From NCBI GenBank assembly GCA_034359265.1, contig CP136891.1, positions 50,522,001 through 50,586,000 of the forward strand: 64,000 nucleotides of DNA, written 5' to 3'. Position numbers and translations under genes: made by a program. This document shows, piece after piece, positions 12,624 to 23,721 of the stretch; positions within the stretch are counted from its first letter, which is position 1, and the number at the start of each line of letters is the position of its first letter. This stretch comes from Canna indica (lineage: Eukaryota > Streptophyta > Magnoliopsida > Zingiberales > Cannaceae). Under the pieces are notes generated by a model. That model searched no databases, was not told where the DNA came from, and saw only the letters and a program-made list of their open reading frames with translations.

Positions 12624-12933
12624 CTCCCTCCTCAACCCTAACCCCTCTAAACCCTTTATCCAACCCGCATCCGCCTCAAGCTGATCCCGAACCCAAATCC
12701 GCTAACTTAAATTAACTTAACTAATCCTATTCTCCACATAACCATCCACAACATAAATATTTAAATGAATTAATCTACACAAGCAAAAATTACATAACTC
12801 ATAATTTTACTTATCCGAGCTCGCAAGCTCGCACCGGACCATGAGTCGACTCAGCTCGACCTCAAACTAGTCCGCTAGGCTGGCAAACACAAACCATAAG
12901 AGGAATAAAATTAAAATATCTAAGATATTACAA

Positions 12934-12945
12934 TCCTCCATCCTT
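12934..12945 (-). other. Polypurine tract of gypsy A1
   Basis: On the minus strand AAGGATGGAGGA lies one base before the 3' LTR start (TGTAATATC). This is the usual site for plus-strand priming. A2 has the matching AAGGATAGAGGA at 55962-55973. Confidence 0.85.
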
Positions 12946-13044
12946 AAAGAAAATTCGTCCTCGAATTTCAAAAAAAAAAAATTAAGGACTCACCAAATCA
13001 TCAAACAATGAAGGATAACACTCCCTCATATCCTGCTCCACCTC

Positions 13045-13524
13045 CTAGGTGGCCTCCTGCCCGGAATGGTGCTCCCACCTGACCTTAACCAAGGGAATAT
13101 CCTTAGATCTCAACTTTCGGATCTGTCGGTCTAGCACCTCAACTTGCCGCTCCTCATAGGAGACTGCTGAATCTACCTCTACTGTGGTAGGCTCAATCAC
13201 ATGGGAGTCATCCCGAATGTACTTCTTCAGCATAGACATATGGAATACTAGATGTACTCAATCCATACTAGGAGGTAAGGCCAACTCATTGGCCACAGCT
13301 CCCCTACGCTTGAGAATACGAAACAACCCAATGAACCTTGGGAGTAGCTTTTCTTTCTTACCAAATCTCACCACCCCTTTCATAGGGGACACCTTGAGGA
13401 ACACCATGTCCCCCTCCGCAAACTCTACCTCTCTGGCCTTTCCATCTGCATACATCTTCTGGCGACTCTGAGTTGCCAATATCCTCTCTCTGATTAGCTT
13501 CACTTTTTCTATTGCCTCCTCCAC
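13045..13524 (-). pseudogene. pol: A1 integrase C-terminus with chromodomain-like tail
   Basis: Two adjacent open pieces. 13524-13258 holds the DNA-binding part (FAEGDMVFLKVSPMKGVVRF), which guides integrase to target DNA. 13239-13045 holds the tail with LVKVRWEHHSGQEAT, similar to the chromodomain-like end of Tekay chromoviruses. A short frame break separates the two pieces near 13245-13257, and the tail frame stops soon after QEAT. The matching part of A2 is at 55452-55906. Confidence 0.8.
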
Positions 13525-13528
13525 CAGG

Positions 13529-14881
13529 TCAGGTTCCCATCATGAGGGAATCCCCTGCCTCAAACCAGCCTACGGGCGACCTGCATCTACACCCATACAA
13601 TGCCTCAAATGGGCCCATCCTGATGCTGCTGTGGTAGCTATTATTATAGGCAAACTCAATCAGAGGTAAGTGTCTCTTCCAACTGCCCTCCAAATCTAGG
13701 ACACATGCTTGTAGCATATCCTCCAGCATCTGAATAGTCCGCTCCGACTGACCATCTGTCTGAGGGTGAAACGGAGTACTGAACCAAACCTGAGTGCCCA
13801 AAGCCTTCTGGAACGACAACCAAAAACATGCTATGAATTGAGTACCCCGATCTGAGATGATCATCACAAGAACACCATGAAATGCGACGATCCGATCCAA
13901 GAACAACCTCGCATACTGCTCAGCTGAAAAGGTCGTCCTGACCGATATAAAATGTGACGTCTTGGTTAGGCGATCCACTACTACCCAGATAGCATCATTG
14001 CCCTTCCCAAACTTTGGCAACCCCATCACAAAATTCATGGTTATCTTTTCCAATTTCCACTCTGGTACTTCTAGTTTATAGTGCAACCCTGCCAGCTTCA
14101 AATGCTCACCCTTAACCTGCTGACACACCAGACACTTAGACACGAACTCGGCCACTTCTCTTTTCATGTCTTTCCACCAATAATTCTGCCTTAGGTCACG
14201 GTACATCTTTGTGGCTCCCGGATGCAAAGTGTATGTGGACCGATGAGCCATCTCTAGCACCTGCATGCGAATCTCGACCATATCTAGCACCACTATCCTA
14301 TTCTTAAACCTCAAAACGCCCTCTGAGTCCACACTGAATCCATTATCGGCATCGCCTCTCCTGGCCAGATCCTTAGTGAGAGCACAAAAAGCATCCACCT
14401 CCTGCGCCATTTGCAACATATCAACCAACATGGACTGCACCCTCAAGTGAGCCACCAGCGCACTAGAATCTGATACTGCTAAGACTGCCCTGCCATCCAA
14501 ACATAGGGCCAAATCCTGAGCCAACGGCCTCCTCCTGACCGCCAAATACGCCAGACCGTCCAAAGACTTTCTGTTCAAAGCATCAACTACCACATTAGCC
14601 TTCCCTGGATGGTACATGATCATGCAGTCATAGTCCTTCAATAGCTCAAACCATCTTCTCTGCCTCTGGTTCAACTCCTTCTGGGTGAGTAAATACTGGA
14701 GGCTCTTATGATCAGTGTATATCTCACAAGCCTCGTCATAAAGGTAGTGATGCCACCGCTTCAATGCGAACACCAGCACTGCTAGCTCAAGATCATGGGT
14801 TGGATAATTCTTCTCGTGAACTTTCAATTGCCTGGAGGCATAAGCTATCACACTGCCATTCTGTATGAACACACAACCCAA
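13529..14881 (-). CDS. pol: A1 RNase H and integrase core, 450-codon open frame
   Basis: This is the longest intact coding stretch in the window. It starts inside RNase H ([20 protein letters not shown], then [13 protein letters not shown] and [13 protein letters not shown]). An integrase zinc domain follows, with [19 protein letters not shown] and CLVCQQVK giving the HHCC ligands. The catalytic core shows all three acidic residues: D in [10 protein letters not shown] in IISDRGTQF and E in DGQSERTIQ. The frame ends within the region after [10 protein letters not shown]. RNase H removes template RNA; integrase inserts the cDNA. The upstream reverse transcriptase is broken, so it is not a functional polyprotein. 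Confidence 0.85.
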   Translation of the reverse strand: MGCVFIQNGSVIAYASRQLKVHEKNYPTHDLELAVLVFALKRWHHYLYDEACEIYTDHKSLQYLLTQKELNQRQRRWFELLKDYDCMIMYHPGKANVVVDALNRKSLDGLAYLAVRRRPLAQDLALCLDGRAVLAVSDSSALVAHLRVQSMLVDMLQMAQEVDAFCALTKDLARRGDADNGFSVDSEGVLRFKNRIVVLDMVEIRMQVLEMAHRSTYTLHPGATKMYRDLRQNYWWKDMKREVAEFVSKCLVCQQVKGEHLKLAGLHYKLEVPEWKLEKITMNFVMGLPKFGKGNDAIWVVVDRLTKTSHFISVRTTFSAEQYARLFLDRIVAFHGVLVMIISDRGTQFIACFWLSFQKALGTQVWFSTPFHPQTDGQSERTIQMLEDMLQACVLDLEGSWKRHLPLIEFAYNNSYHSSIRMGPFEALYGCRCRSPVGWFEAGDSLMMGT

Positions 14882-14902
14882 GCCGACCCGGGAGGCATCA
14901 CA

Positions 14903-16024
14903 CTAAACAACAAATCCTCTCGAGCCTGACGGTATTGCTAGAACCAGTGCCGACGTCAAGCGGTCCTTGAGCTTCAGAAAGCTCTCCTCGCACTTATTGT
15001 CCCATTCAAACTTGACCTTTTTCCGAGTCAGACGGGTCAATGGCGATGCAATCCTGGAGAAATTCTCCACAAACTTTCTGTAATAACTTGCCAACCCCAG
15101 GAAACTGCGGATTTCTATAACTTTAGTCGGCCTCTTCCAATTTTGAACTGCTTCTATCTTTGCGGTGTCCACCTTTACCCCTTCCCTGGACACCACATGG
15201 CCAAGGAACCCCACACTCTCCAGCTAGAACTCGTACTTGGAGAATTTAACATACAAGTGGTGCTCCCGGAGAGTCTCTAGAACCATCTGCAAGTGCTCAG
15301 CATGCTCCTCCCTGCTTTTGGAATAAATCAAGATATCATCAATGAACACAATTACAAACTAATCCAAGTGTTCTCTGAAACCCGATTCATCAAGTCCATA
15401 GATGTTGCATGTGCATTAATCAGTCCGAAGGACATCACCAGGAACTCAAAGTGCTCATACCTCGACCTAAAAGCAATCTTAGGGACATCACTGTCCCGGA
15501 TCCTCAACAGATGGTACCATGACAGCAGGTCAATCTTAGAAAAACCACTGAGCTCCCTGAAGCTGATCAAATAGGTCATCAATCCTGGGCAGCGGGTACC
15601 GATTCTTCACCATTACCTTATTAAGCTGTCGGTAATCAATGCACATCCGCATGGACCCATCCTTCTTTTTCAGAAAGAGCACTGGAGCACCCCAAGGAGA
15701 AACACTTGGGCGAATGAAACCCAACTCAAGCAGCTCCTGTAATTGGGACTTCAACTCCCTCAATTCAGCTGGTGCCATCCGATACGACGGAATGGAGATC
15801 GGCTTAACCCCAGGCTGCAAATCAATACATAACTCAATCTCTCTCTCTGGAGGTAACCCTGGCAACTCCTCCGGAAACACATCAGAGAACCCGCCCAACA
15901 CAGGCGTCCCCTCGATGTCCCTAGCCGCACCTCCGCCTTCCTCTACTACAGACACAAAGGCCAAGAAGGACTGACAACCACCTAGAAGTAGCTTCCGAGC
16001 CTTAAGAGCTGAAATCTCCATCAA
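14903..16024 (-). pseudogene. pol: A1 reverse transcriptase, frame-shifted
   Basis: 16024-15536 contains the linker ([20 protein letters not shown]) and the fingers region ([53 protein letters not shown]). 15582-15352 continues in another frame with the palm ([15 protein letters not shown]). The catalytic box FIDD is present at 15335-15346, but a TAG lies just before it at 15359-15361. 15214-14903 carries the thumb and connection ([31 protein letters not shown]). The family copies RNA to DNA. Frame breaks and the stop make this copy non-functional although all parts are recognisable. Confidence 0.85.
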
Positions 16025-16059
16025 CGGCTCTCCCCTTCCCTCACCCTAGAAGGTAAACT

Positions 16060-16446
16060 AGAGCAATCCGGGATTACTGAAGGTCACAGTCTTAGCCCTG
16101 CAATCCACTGAGCCAAAATGATCCACCAACCAGTCCATGCCCAAAATTACATCAAGCTCCAACATCGGCAGGAGTGTCAAGTCGGCTATCAACACATGCC
16201 CGCAAATGATAACCCCACAGCCCCGAAAGACTGTCCCATCACAGAAACACCCGTAGGCGTAGACACCACAAGGGGTAACTCAAGCACAAAAGGTATCCCT
16301 GACAACTCAGCAACAAACAAAGCAAATACAAAAGAGTGCGTAGCACCCGAATCAAACAAGACATATGCAATGACAGACCCAACAACAACATTACCTGACA
16401 CCACTACCATGGACACCTCAGCGCCCTCTTGGTTCATAGCAAACAC
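16060..16446 (-). pseudogene. pol: A1 aspartic protease
   Basis: The open piece 16446-16189 contains VLFDSGATHSF, the active-site D-S-G of retropepsins, which process the Gag-Pol precursor. The downstream hydrophobic part continues in a shifted frame to about 16060 (a block like LELDVILGMDWLV). It lies between the gag zinc knuckle and the reverse transcriptase, as expected for gypsy. Confidence 0.75.
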
Positions 16447-16574
16447 TCGTGCAACGGGCCTTTCTGTACCACCAGCTCACTGGCCTCCTCCCTGAGTATA
16501 ACCTCTCTGAGCTACGGAACCCACTGACATCGGTGTCTTTCCTCTGGTTTGATTATGGTGCTGACTGCCCTTGC

Positions 16575-16620
16575 TAGGACAATCCTTTATATAATGCCCA
16601 GCCTATCCGCACCCAAAAGA
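16575..16620 (-). pseudogene. gag: A1 gag zinc knuckle with a stop codon
   Basis: On the minus strand the pattern reads CG-stop-AGHYIKDCP, which is the CX2CX4HX4C nucleic-acid-binding knuckle of gag with a TAG at one of the variable positions. It is the only surviving part of the C-terminal half of gag. Confidence 0.6.
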
Positions 16621-16629
16621 TCCTCAAAG

Positions 16630-17035
16630 CGAAACCAATCTAGGTCCTGCTCAACTCTGGTCGCACATAATCATGACCCTTAAGCATAAGGTCGCTCTGC
16701 ACCCATAATTTATATTTCTTGAAATCTAAGGGAAAGATCCTTCAATCAATCCAAAATTTTAGCTATAGGGGAAATTTACTATCAGTCAACCCCTGCAGAT
16801 CCCTTATGTAGAACTCTATCAACCGGCCCCTGTAGGATCCATAGGGCCGCCCTAACCATACTACACCATAAATATTTAAACTATATGACGAAACTCAATT
16901 AATCGATCAAGATACTAAGCAAACATTGCAATGATCTCTAACCCAGGCTCCCATAAAAAGGTAGCCCCCAAAAAATGGTGCACTCTCTAGCACAGGGTCA
17001 TTCACGACCTCAAGCCGTGCTACCCTAGGACTGTC
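16630..17035. other. Unmatched segment replacing most of A1 gag
   Basis: Between the zinc knuckle and the gag N-terminus there should be about 250 codons of capsid (compare 42523-43118 in A2 and 49739-50593 in B). Instead there are about 400 bp with no gag similarity. It may be a small insertion combined with a deletion; no TIRs or duplications were found. Confidence 0.45.
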
Positions 17036-17036
17036 C

Positions 17037-17224
17037 CAGTTCCTCCTCCCTGTGGAGTGCCTCACTCAACTCAGTCACTCGGACCTGCAACTGAAAAACC
17101 ATGGGATCCTGTCCACATCCTTTCGGGCCCATGGTGGTTTCCCACGACCCCGGCGTCGGCCTCGGCCTCGATGCTCAGTAGAGTTGCTATCACTACCGCT
17201 CCTTATGGCATCAAAGGCCTCCAT
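17037..17224 (-). pseudogene. gag: A1 gag N-terminus
   Basis: It starts at the ATG at 17224-17222, just after the predicted splice acceptor. It reads MEAFDAIRSG and then an Arg/Gly-rich stretch (STEHRGRGRRRGRG), the same opening as A2 gag at 42523. The frame decays after about 40 codons and meets unmatched DNA. Such RG-rich starts bind nucleic acid in many Tekay-type elements. Confidence 0.65.
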
Positions 17225-17228
17225 CGAT

Positions 17229-17250
17229 CTGGAATCACCAAAAAGAAAAA
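17229..17250 (-). promoter_or_regulatory. Predicted splice acceptor before A1 gag
   Basis: On the minus strand a T-rich tract (TTTTTCTTTTTGGTGATTCCAG) ends in AG at 17230-17229, four bases before the gag ATG. The A2 counterpart ends at 42518. It pairs with the donor at 29875-29870 in the A1 5' LTR. Splicing would remove the primer-binding site from the mRNA. Confidence 0.45.
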
Positions 17251-17423
17251 TATCAAAATTTAGACAATTTAATTCACCCTAAGTCGTTAAGTAAATAAAC
17301 CACAAGTCGCGCTGAGGTGCAGACTTAGCCCATTGATCTCATAACATTCCCCTACCGTATACTGACACACTAGCAATGCCCTATACGGTGACAACTCTAG
17401 GTCATAGTCAGACGTAACCACAT

Positions 17424-17435
17424 GCTCTGATACCA
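17424..17435 (-). other. Primer-binding site of gypsy A1
   Basis: TGGTATCAGAGC on the minus strand, three bases inside the 5' LTR end. It is complementary to initiator-Met tRNA. Confidence 0.9.
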
Positions 17436-17438
17436 CAT

Positions 17439-19198
17439 TGTCACGCTCCAAAATCAGGGTCACGTGATCGGCCAGGGTATACATGCCTATACCCCGTAGC
17501 CTAACTCATGCACATGCCAACTCACAAAATAGCGGAATAAACATCAACTTTTATTTTCTAAAAGAAGCAAAATAGTTTTTTTATTTCAAAACATCAAAGT
17601 TTTTAATAAATAGCTCAAGTGCGGAAATAAATAAATCGAAGAGCAACAGTTCTTTCAACAAATAAAAGTCTGAATAAAAAAACATGAATGTACCCACGGG
17701 ACAACAACTCCAAATACCAAAACAAAAGTGCATGACAACCTACTACATACTCGACTACGACCCCTGACTAGGATTGCTATGAGATCATGTGGCTCCTCTG
17801 CCCTCCAGCTATGCCAAGTGCTCCAGCCCACCTCATCGGTCAGGCTCTGCAAAACAAAATAACGACAACGGATGAGTTCAAAGAACTCAGTGAGCGGTTC
17901 TACCAACCCTCACAAAAACAACATTTCAGATAAGATGCATAAGGTCAACCTCCTAACTTAAGCAGGAAAAAGTCACAAGGGAGTGACCATCTATTAGGCC
18001 ATCCGACCATCACCTGCCTGAAGGCAGCCAACACCCAAACGGTGAAGAACAACAAGCCTAAGCCTATCATACTCTAAGGCAACAACACATACTAGGATAA
18101 ACGAGAAGGCCCACCGAATTTATCCTAGTATAAAGAAACTCAAGAGCAATCGGGAACACCCTCCGAACTTGCTCCACGAGACGCGTAGGGACAATCGGGA
18201 TTCTCTCATCCGAACTTATCCATTTAAGATATCATAGGAGTAATCGGGTAGACCCTCCGAGCTTACTCTTTAAAAATATCACAGGAATAATCGGGAAAGG
18301 CTCTCCGAACTTAGTCCTTAAAGCCACCTCGGGGATAATCGAGTAGGCCCTCCGAACTTATCCCACGAGGCCAACTAGAACAATCAAAAAAGACCATCCG
18401 AACTTGTTCTGCAGGTAGGGAATTAGGCATCCAACCTCTCGGGCCTAGCCCGTAATCCGGCTCCTCGATGAGCCTCTCTGCCAAGATATGGCACACCGTG
18501 ACCTAAGTCAAGTCTTTCCTACGGTGTCTTAGGGGTGTTCCTATTGGGAAATATCTCAACATTCCAATACCCAACCCCAACACCTAGACCTGTAATGTCA
18601 TAAACCCGTGTGATTTTATTTCATGCATAAACTTCTCATGTTGGTTTATAATAGATTATGCTGACCCTTTTACCCAATTTCAATTATGCAATTAAAATTT
18701 AGTTCACCACAATTAGGGTTTTATTTTAGCTTATTGTTCTGCCCGAAACTGATATATCTAATCCGAATATGGTCCCCAGAGTGTGTCCTATATTTTCTGG
18801 TCGAAACGATAGGTTACAAGACTATGTTCAAAGAAATACAAACACCACATAAAGCATTACAAAATTAGCACAGATTCATCATCTCAACATGAAATTCCAG
18901 CAACATTGAATTTTCAGCATCTAATGATAAATAAATATAAAAATTCACAGAAATTACATCCTTAATTTACCAACATATCAGAATCATAATATTCAGATAA
19001 ATCTCATATAAACCATATTTTTAAACAAGATTATCAAGCACTACCATCATCTTTAATCAAGAACCATCCTTAAGATCAAGTATTTCAATCAAGAACCCTC
19101 ATGGCATCAACATCAAGATCCTAATTTTTACAAAACATGATTTTTTCCAAAAATCACAGATTTAAATATTAAGCATGCTTGAACATATAAGAACTCAT
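17439..19198 (-). repeat. 5' LTR of gypsy A1, inner part
   Basis: Aligns with the 3' LTR from its CGTGACA end. It is broken at 19198 by SIRE1 and continues at 29589. It contains the homologous minisatellite (18100-18415). Confidence 0.9.
18100..18415 (-). repeat. Minisatellite inside gypsy A1 5' LTR
   Basis: Imperfect units with AATCGGG and CCTCCGAACTTR, in register with the array in the 3' LTR. The two LTRs have similar numbers of units, so the array predates the insertion. Confidence 0.75.
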
Positions 19199-19534
19199 TG
19201 TTGGCTTAAGGGTCTCTCTTAAGCCTCGATCTTTATTTTGATGATAACAAACATGTATTTAATCCAAGTGTGAAGTTTTGAGTTCAGCTTGAGGTTGCGA
19301 TAAGCATGCCAAGTCCGTTCAAATGAGACAAAAGAAAAGAACGTCAAAGAAACGGAAGAAGAAAACGTCAAAGAAAGGCTTGGGCATAAATCAAATAGAT
19401 ATATTGTAATATACCCCTAGGACGATTTTATCCCAAGCCTAATTGTATAGTTATCCAAGTTAGAACTTGGTAACAAAATCCATTAAAAAAAGGCATGTAA
19501 AAATTTCAAGGAGAAATCAGCTTAAGCCTCAGTT

Positions 19535-19925
19535 CGGTCGATCGGTCGATCGACCGAACAAGGCAAAATTTTGCTAAGCAGCCTATTCGGTCGACCGAAT
19601 AAAGGTAAAAACTGGCAGTAACCATTCGGTCGACCGAAGTTGGTGAAGGAATATGCGCAAGGCTGCGTCGGTCGATCAATCGGTCGATCGACCGAAGCAG
19701 AAAATTGGCAGAATGCTCACCGATCGACCGATTGGTCGATCGGATTGAGGATCACAAGTCGTGCAACCCTGGCTCCACTAATTTGGTCGACCGACTAGTC
19801 GACCGAATGTGGGATCGATAGTTTTACGTCAGTCGGTCGACCCATCGGTCGACCGAGCTCTCTCATAATGCCAGCGGTTGCATTGGCATCGATCAGTCGG
19901 TTGACCGACCGATCGATCGGCAAGC
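19535..19925. repeat. GTCGAC/CGATCG palindrome cluster in SIRE1 5' LTR
   Basis: Dozens of overlapping motifs such as GGTCGACCGA and GGTCGATCGACCG lie within 400 bp, ending about 60 bp before the TATA box. The same cluster occurs at 28505-28850, 43450-43860 and, inverted, 25220-25575. Confidence 0.85.
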
Positions 19926-19985
19926 GACCGAACGGCTTCAACGACTATTTTTTCGCTCGTTGAACATTCCGTTCGGGTGAGGGGT

Positions 19986-19993
19986 TATAAATA
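19986..19993 (+). promoter_or_regulatory. TATA box of SIRE1 5' LTR
   Basis: TATAAATA in a conserved context (GGGGTTATAAATACCCTACA). It is repeated at 28910-28917 and 43921-43928. Confidence 0.7.
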
Positions 19994-20660
19994 CCCTACA
20001 CCTAACTTCTTTAAACCTTCTTACAAAATTTATTGAGCAATCAAAGAAGTGTTTTAAACCTTCACAAAGATTGAACTGTTGCGCGCCCTCTGCTTCCGTC
20101 AATAACTCTTTTCGAGCGCTGCTTCCCTGGTGTCTTCAATCTTTCTGCATCTCAAAGAGTCAACCTCTCACAAGTTGGAGCTTGAAGGCTTGGGAAAGGA
20201 GCATTAGTTCATTTTACATTCTTAAGCTCTTTCCTCTGTATTTGAAGTTTATTGTAAACTTGTTTTCCATTTGAGATTGCGGCTAAGTGTGCTAGGAAAT
20301 ACTTAGGGAAAACTTTAAAGGATTGTGTTTTGCCTATGTGAATAGGATTGAGGTGTTCTCAGAGTGGTGAGAAGAGTGTCCTCATTGTATTCAAAGGGAA
20401 ACACAAACTCTATAAAGTAGTGGTTAGAAATCCTTGGTGAGGAGCCAAGGTAGTGGAGTAGGCAGTTGGCCGAACCACTATAATTACCCTTGTTTGCATT
20501 GCTTACTTGATTTTGTCATTACTATTAATATTTGATCACACCTCTTGCTAAGAACCACTTGCACCTAAGTGAAGATAAAATTGAGCAAAAAGAAAAGAAT
20601 TAAAAAAAAGGGACAGACACTATTCAACTCCCCTTCTAGTGTCAGATTTCACATAACAAT

Positions 20661-20672
20661 TGGTATCAGAGA
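20661..20672 (+). other. Primer-binding site of SIRE1
   Basis: TGGTATCAGAGA, two bases after the LTR. It matches the initiator-Met tRNA 3' end except for the last base. Confidence 0.85.
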
Positions 20673-20715
20673 CAAGTCGTAGGTCAAGATTTAACCATCT
20701 TCCCTACATTTCAAG

Positions 20716-21834
20716 ATGTCTAGTGAAATCCAATTAGCTCAAGGGTCCTCTACTCATACTCCACCACTATTCGATGGGAACAACTATGCCTATTGGAAGA
20801 TCCGCATGAATGGCTTCCTACAATCCTTAGGCATGGATGTATGGAGGATGATTCTAGTAGAGTATAAACAACCTAATAAGGATATGGACCAATGGGACCA
20901 AGAAGAAATTAGACTTTTTAATGCAAATGCAAAGACCGTCAATGCTTTATATTGCGGCCTATCAATTAATGAATTCAATAAGATTTCTACATGTAAGTCC
21001 GCATATGAAGTGTGGAAGGTCCTAGAGACCACCCATGAAGGGACTTCACAAGTAAAGGAATCAAAAATAAACTTACTCATGCATGATTATGAAATGTTTA
21101 AAATGATATCACATGAGTCTATTGATGCCATGCATGCTAGATTTCAGAATATTACAAATGGCTTAGCTAACCTTGGCAGAGAAATAAGGGAAGAGTAGAA
21201 GGTAAGGAAGCTCCTCTGTTACCTTCCAAAATCTTGAAAGCCCAAAGTCACAGCCATCATGGAAGCCAAGGACTTGAGTACCTTGAAGATCACCGAGCTC
21301 ATTGGGTCTCTCATGACACATGAGACCCATATGAAGCAATACTAGGAGGAAGATGCCCCCAAAGGCAAAACCATTGCCTTAAAATCATCACATCGAGCAG
21401 AAGAGTCATCGTCATCCGAGGAAGAGATGGATGATCTCGAAGAAATGGCGATGCTAGCAAGAAGATTCATGAATTTCATGAGGGGAGGCATGAGGAAGGG
21501 AAGAGGAGGCTACACATGCTACAATTGCAACAAGATCGGGCATCTAAGTAAAGATTGCACACTTCTCAAGATGTCCTCCATCTCCAGCCCTCACAAAAAG
21601 GAAAAGTACAAGAAGAAGAAGAAAGCAATGATAGCCATGTGGGATGAAAGGGAGGCCTCATCGAGTGAAGAAGAAGCCAAGAGTGAAAAGGCAAACCTTT
21701 GCTTGATAGCAAAAGATGATGAGGTAAGATTTTTGCAAATTCATACCTTAGTCTTAGAAATTTGCCCAACTTTTCATTTCCTTTTTCATTTTCTTTTAGA
21801 TAGCATAGCTTTTCAATTCTTAACTTGCAAGTAG
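20716..21834 (+). pseudogene. gag: gag of SIRE1, one frame with three stops
   Basis: The product starts MSSEIQLAQGSS and shows the UBN2-type block PPLFDGNNYAYWKIRMNGFL. A single frame continues to 21834 with stops at about 21196, 21235 and 21343. The zinc knuckle CYNCNKIGHLSKDC is intact (about 21510-21555), followed by a Lys-rich stretch and an acidic Ser/Glu stretch. The frame loses gag character after KANLCLIAKDDEV (about 21727), where the coiled-coil part of SIRE gag should follow. Three stops and the missing C-terminus make it a pseudogene. SIRE2 at 44652-45366 is the same protein. Confidence 0.85.
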
Positions 21835-22860
21835 ACTTTATTAGTATCATAATGAAATAATATGTCAACTAGCAAGCTAACTTACTACATAGCAAGGTTC
21901 AATGCAAAGTTTTATTTAAAACCTTAACCTATGCTAGATAGTTAACATTCATTTTTAAGAAAGTTTTCATGATATCAAAATGAATCTAAGGAGATCTTAA
22001 GATGTGAGACATTTGAGGAATAAGGTCCCTAATCATGTTAAACTAGTTTGGACTTAAAGGAATGTCACTAATAATGAATATCAACCTAGAGCAAGTTTCA
22101 TTTGATGAAATTTGCCTAAGTACTAAAATTTTACCTACTCATGTGAATTCAAGAGTTTAACATATGATTACCATCATGAGTATAGAGACATAATTTAATC
22201 TTAAACATTGAGGTATAACCCTAAGATTTGGATTTATCAAAATTATACCTTATTCATGATAATTTGCTAAACTAATCTCTTTCACTCTAATTAGCCTTCC
22301 TAAAATACTTATAACTTGCAAGTGAGCTACACTAATATTTTTAGAGAAAATATAACTACTTAGCAAGCGAACCAAATCAAATAGCAAAGAGATTCAAATA
22401 TCATTTCCAAAGTCCACTTTGCTAAATAGTTTGAAATTCATTTCAAAATATGATATCATGAATCTGAAATGAATTGTAAGAGATCACAAATGTAATATCA
22501 ATGAAAACGTGATCTCCAACTCTTCATATTGGTTGAAAACCGAAAGCCATAATTAGCCTACGATTTAAAACCGCAAGGTCGCATGAGCCCATTACAGGCT
22601 ACATAGGTCTCCGAAGAGACCGAAAATCAAAAATCAAATAGCATTTTTGAAACTTATTAAGAGCGGAAAACTACTAACATTAAGCATATATCAAAACTCC
22701 AACTATAGTTTAAGCAAGTGAGTATAGGAGATGATACAAAGTGTACTTAGATGCTAATTTCCATATATATATGGCATCATGATGGTTTGAAGTTGCAACC
22801 AAAGGATGAATCTTCACTTAAGTCCATGGTCAACTTTAACTCTTCACTTCTCTTTACCCT
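21735..22860. other. Unmatched AT-rich spacer in SIRE1
   Basis: About 1.1 kb between the gag end and the inverted SIRE fragment. No copia motif on either strand, no TIRs, no duplications found. It could be the decayed pol of SIRE1, part of the inverted fragment, or another insertion. Confidence 0.4.
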
Positions 22861-22869
22861 TGTGTGGTA

Positions 22870-22985
22870 GATCCCCCTACAAGAGAAGATACTTTTGGTA
22901 CCCAAATGGCTTTGGGTCCTTGGGGTTTAATGGGCTTAGGTACCCAAAGTGTCTTAACACCACAACATATATGACTTTGAAAGCA
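22870..22985 (-). pseudogene. gag: SIRE-type gag tail with WVPK repeats
   Basis: The minus strand reads TLWVPKPIKPQGPKAIWVPK. Repeated xxWVPK segments just before the protease are typical of SIRE gag. The protease motif that should follow was not found. Confidence 0.6.
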
Positions 22986-23145
22986 CAATCATATATGACA
23001 TGCCCATAACACCACAACAAAAGCAATGCCCATTAAATTTCTTTTTGTTTTTGCTATGGACATGAGGTTTAAAGTTAGAATGCTTAATATGTGAAATTTT
23101 ATGAGCATGAGCATTCTTGTTTGGAGATTTCCTAAATGAGATATT

Positions 23146-23721
23146 TTAATTTTTAGGACTCCTAAAAGATGAAGCATTTGATAAGTTACTAGTTTTCTTA
23201 CTCAAGAAAACAACCTCATTTTTTAAGTCATTGATGGATTTGTGTAAAGCTTGAATTTGAAATTTCAACAAACAATTTTCATTTTTCAAAATATCATGCT
23301 CAAATTTGAAATCACTTATACAATTCTTACCATTTAGATTCACATTATTTTTTATGTTTTCATTCTCATTTCTAATTTTTGAAATCTTAGTTAACAAATC
23401 ATCATTCTCGATTTCTAATTCTTCATTTCTATATTTCAAATCCTTAATTTCAAGTTTTAAGGCATCATTGCAAGAATCAAAAGGGCTAGTATTCATTTTT
23501 TCGGTTTCTAATTCATGCACATGAGAGCTAAGCCTTAAATTTTCCTTCTTTAATTTGTTATTTTCCTTATTCTTTTTCATGAGCAAATTATACATCTTTT
23601 TACATTCTTCTAGTAGTTCTTCATATGACATATCAAGGGATTTTGAGCTACTAGAGTCATTATCATTAACATTTTGAACATGACTAGAAGATAGAGAATA
23701 TACCTCATCTCGAAGACCCAT
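23146..23721 (-). pseudogene. gag: SIRE-type gag C-terminal coiled coil
   Basis: A 191-codon open piece rich in Glu, Lys, Asn and Leu, with heptad-like spacing (ELLEECKKMYNLLMKK, NEELEIENDDLLTKISKI). Such long coiled coils in the C-terminal half are known for SIRE/Maximus gag and probably help assembly. It begins near MGLRDEVYSLSSS and ends in SSFRSPKN. It belongs to the inverted fragment and is separated from the gag N-terminus by the broken zinc-knuckle region. Confidence 0.75.

Larger units (their letters stand above)
10295..12932 (-). repeat. 3' LTR of gypsy A1
   Basis: 2638 bp. On the minus strand it runs from TGTAATATC (12932) to GTGATA (10295). It matches the split 5' LTR at 17439-19198 plus 29589-30528, LTR A2 (38915-42309) and the solo LTR (59699-62509). 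It carries a minisatellite (10851-11175), a GC-rich zone (12280-12560) and a TATA box. Confidence 0.9.
19199..20658 (+). repeat. 5' LTR of SIRE1
   Basis: 1460 bp from TGTTGGCTTAAGGG to CACATAACA. It matches 28237-29583 and 43119-44594. The 3' copy is shorter, mainly by a gap of about 110 bp that corresponds to part of 19430-19550. It holds the palindrome cluster and a TATA box. Confidence 0.95.

Noticed and set aside
12262..12715. Forward Arg/Gly-rich open frames in the A1 LTR
   Set aside because: Antisense to the element, caused by GC-rich purine-biased leader DNA with GAGA runs.
19535..19925. Palindrome cluster as a CRISPR array or bacterial operator array
   Set aside because: No regular spacers, lies in a plant LTR, and recurs in every copy of the family.
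21735..22860. Spacer as an intron of a host gene
   Set aside because: It lies inside SIRE1 between retroelement parts, with no exon on either side.
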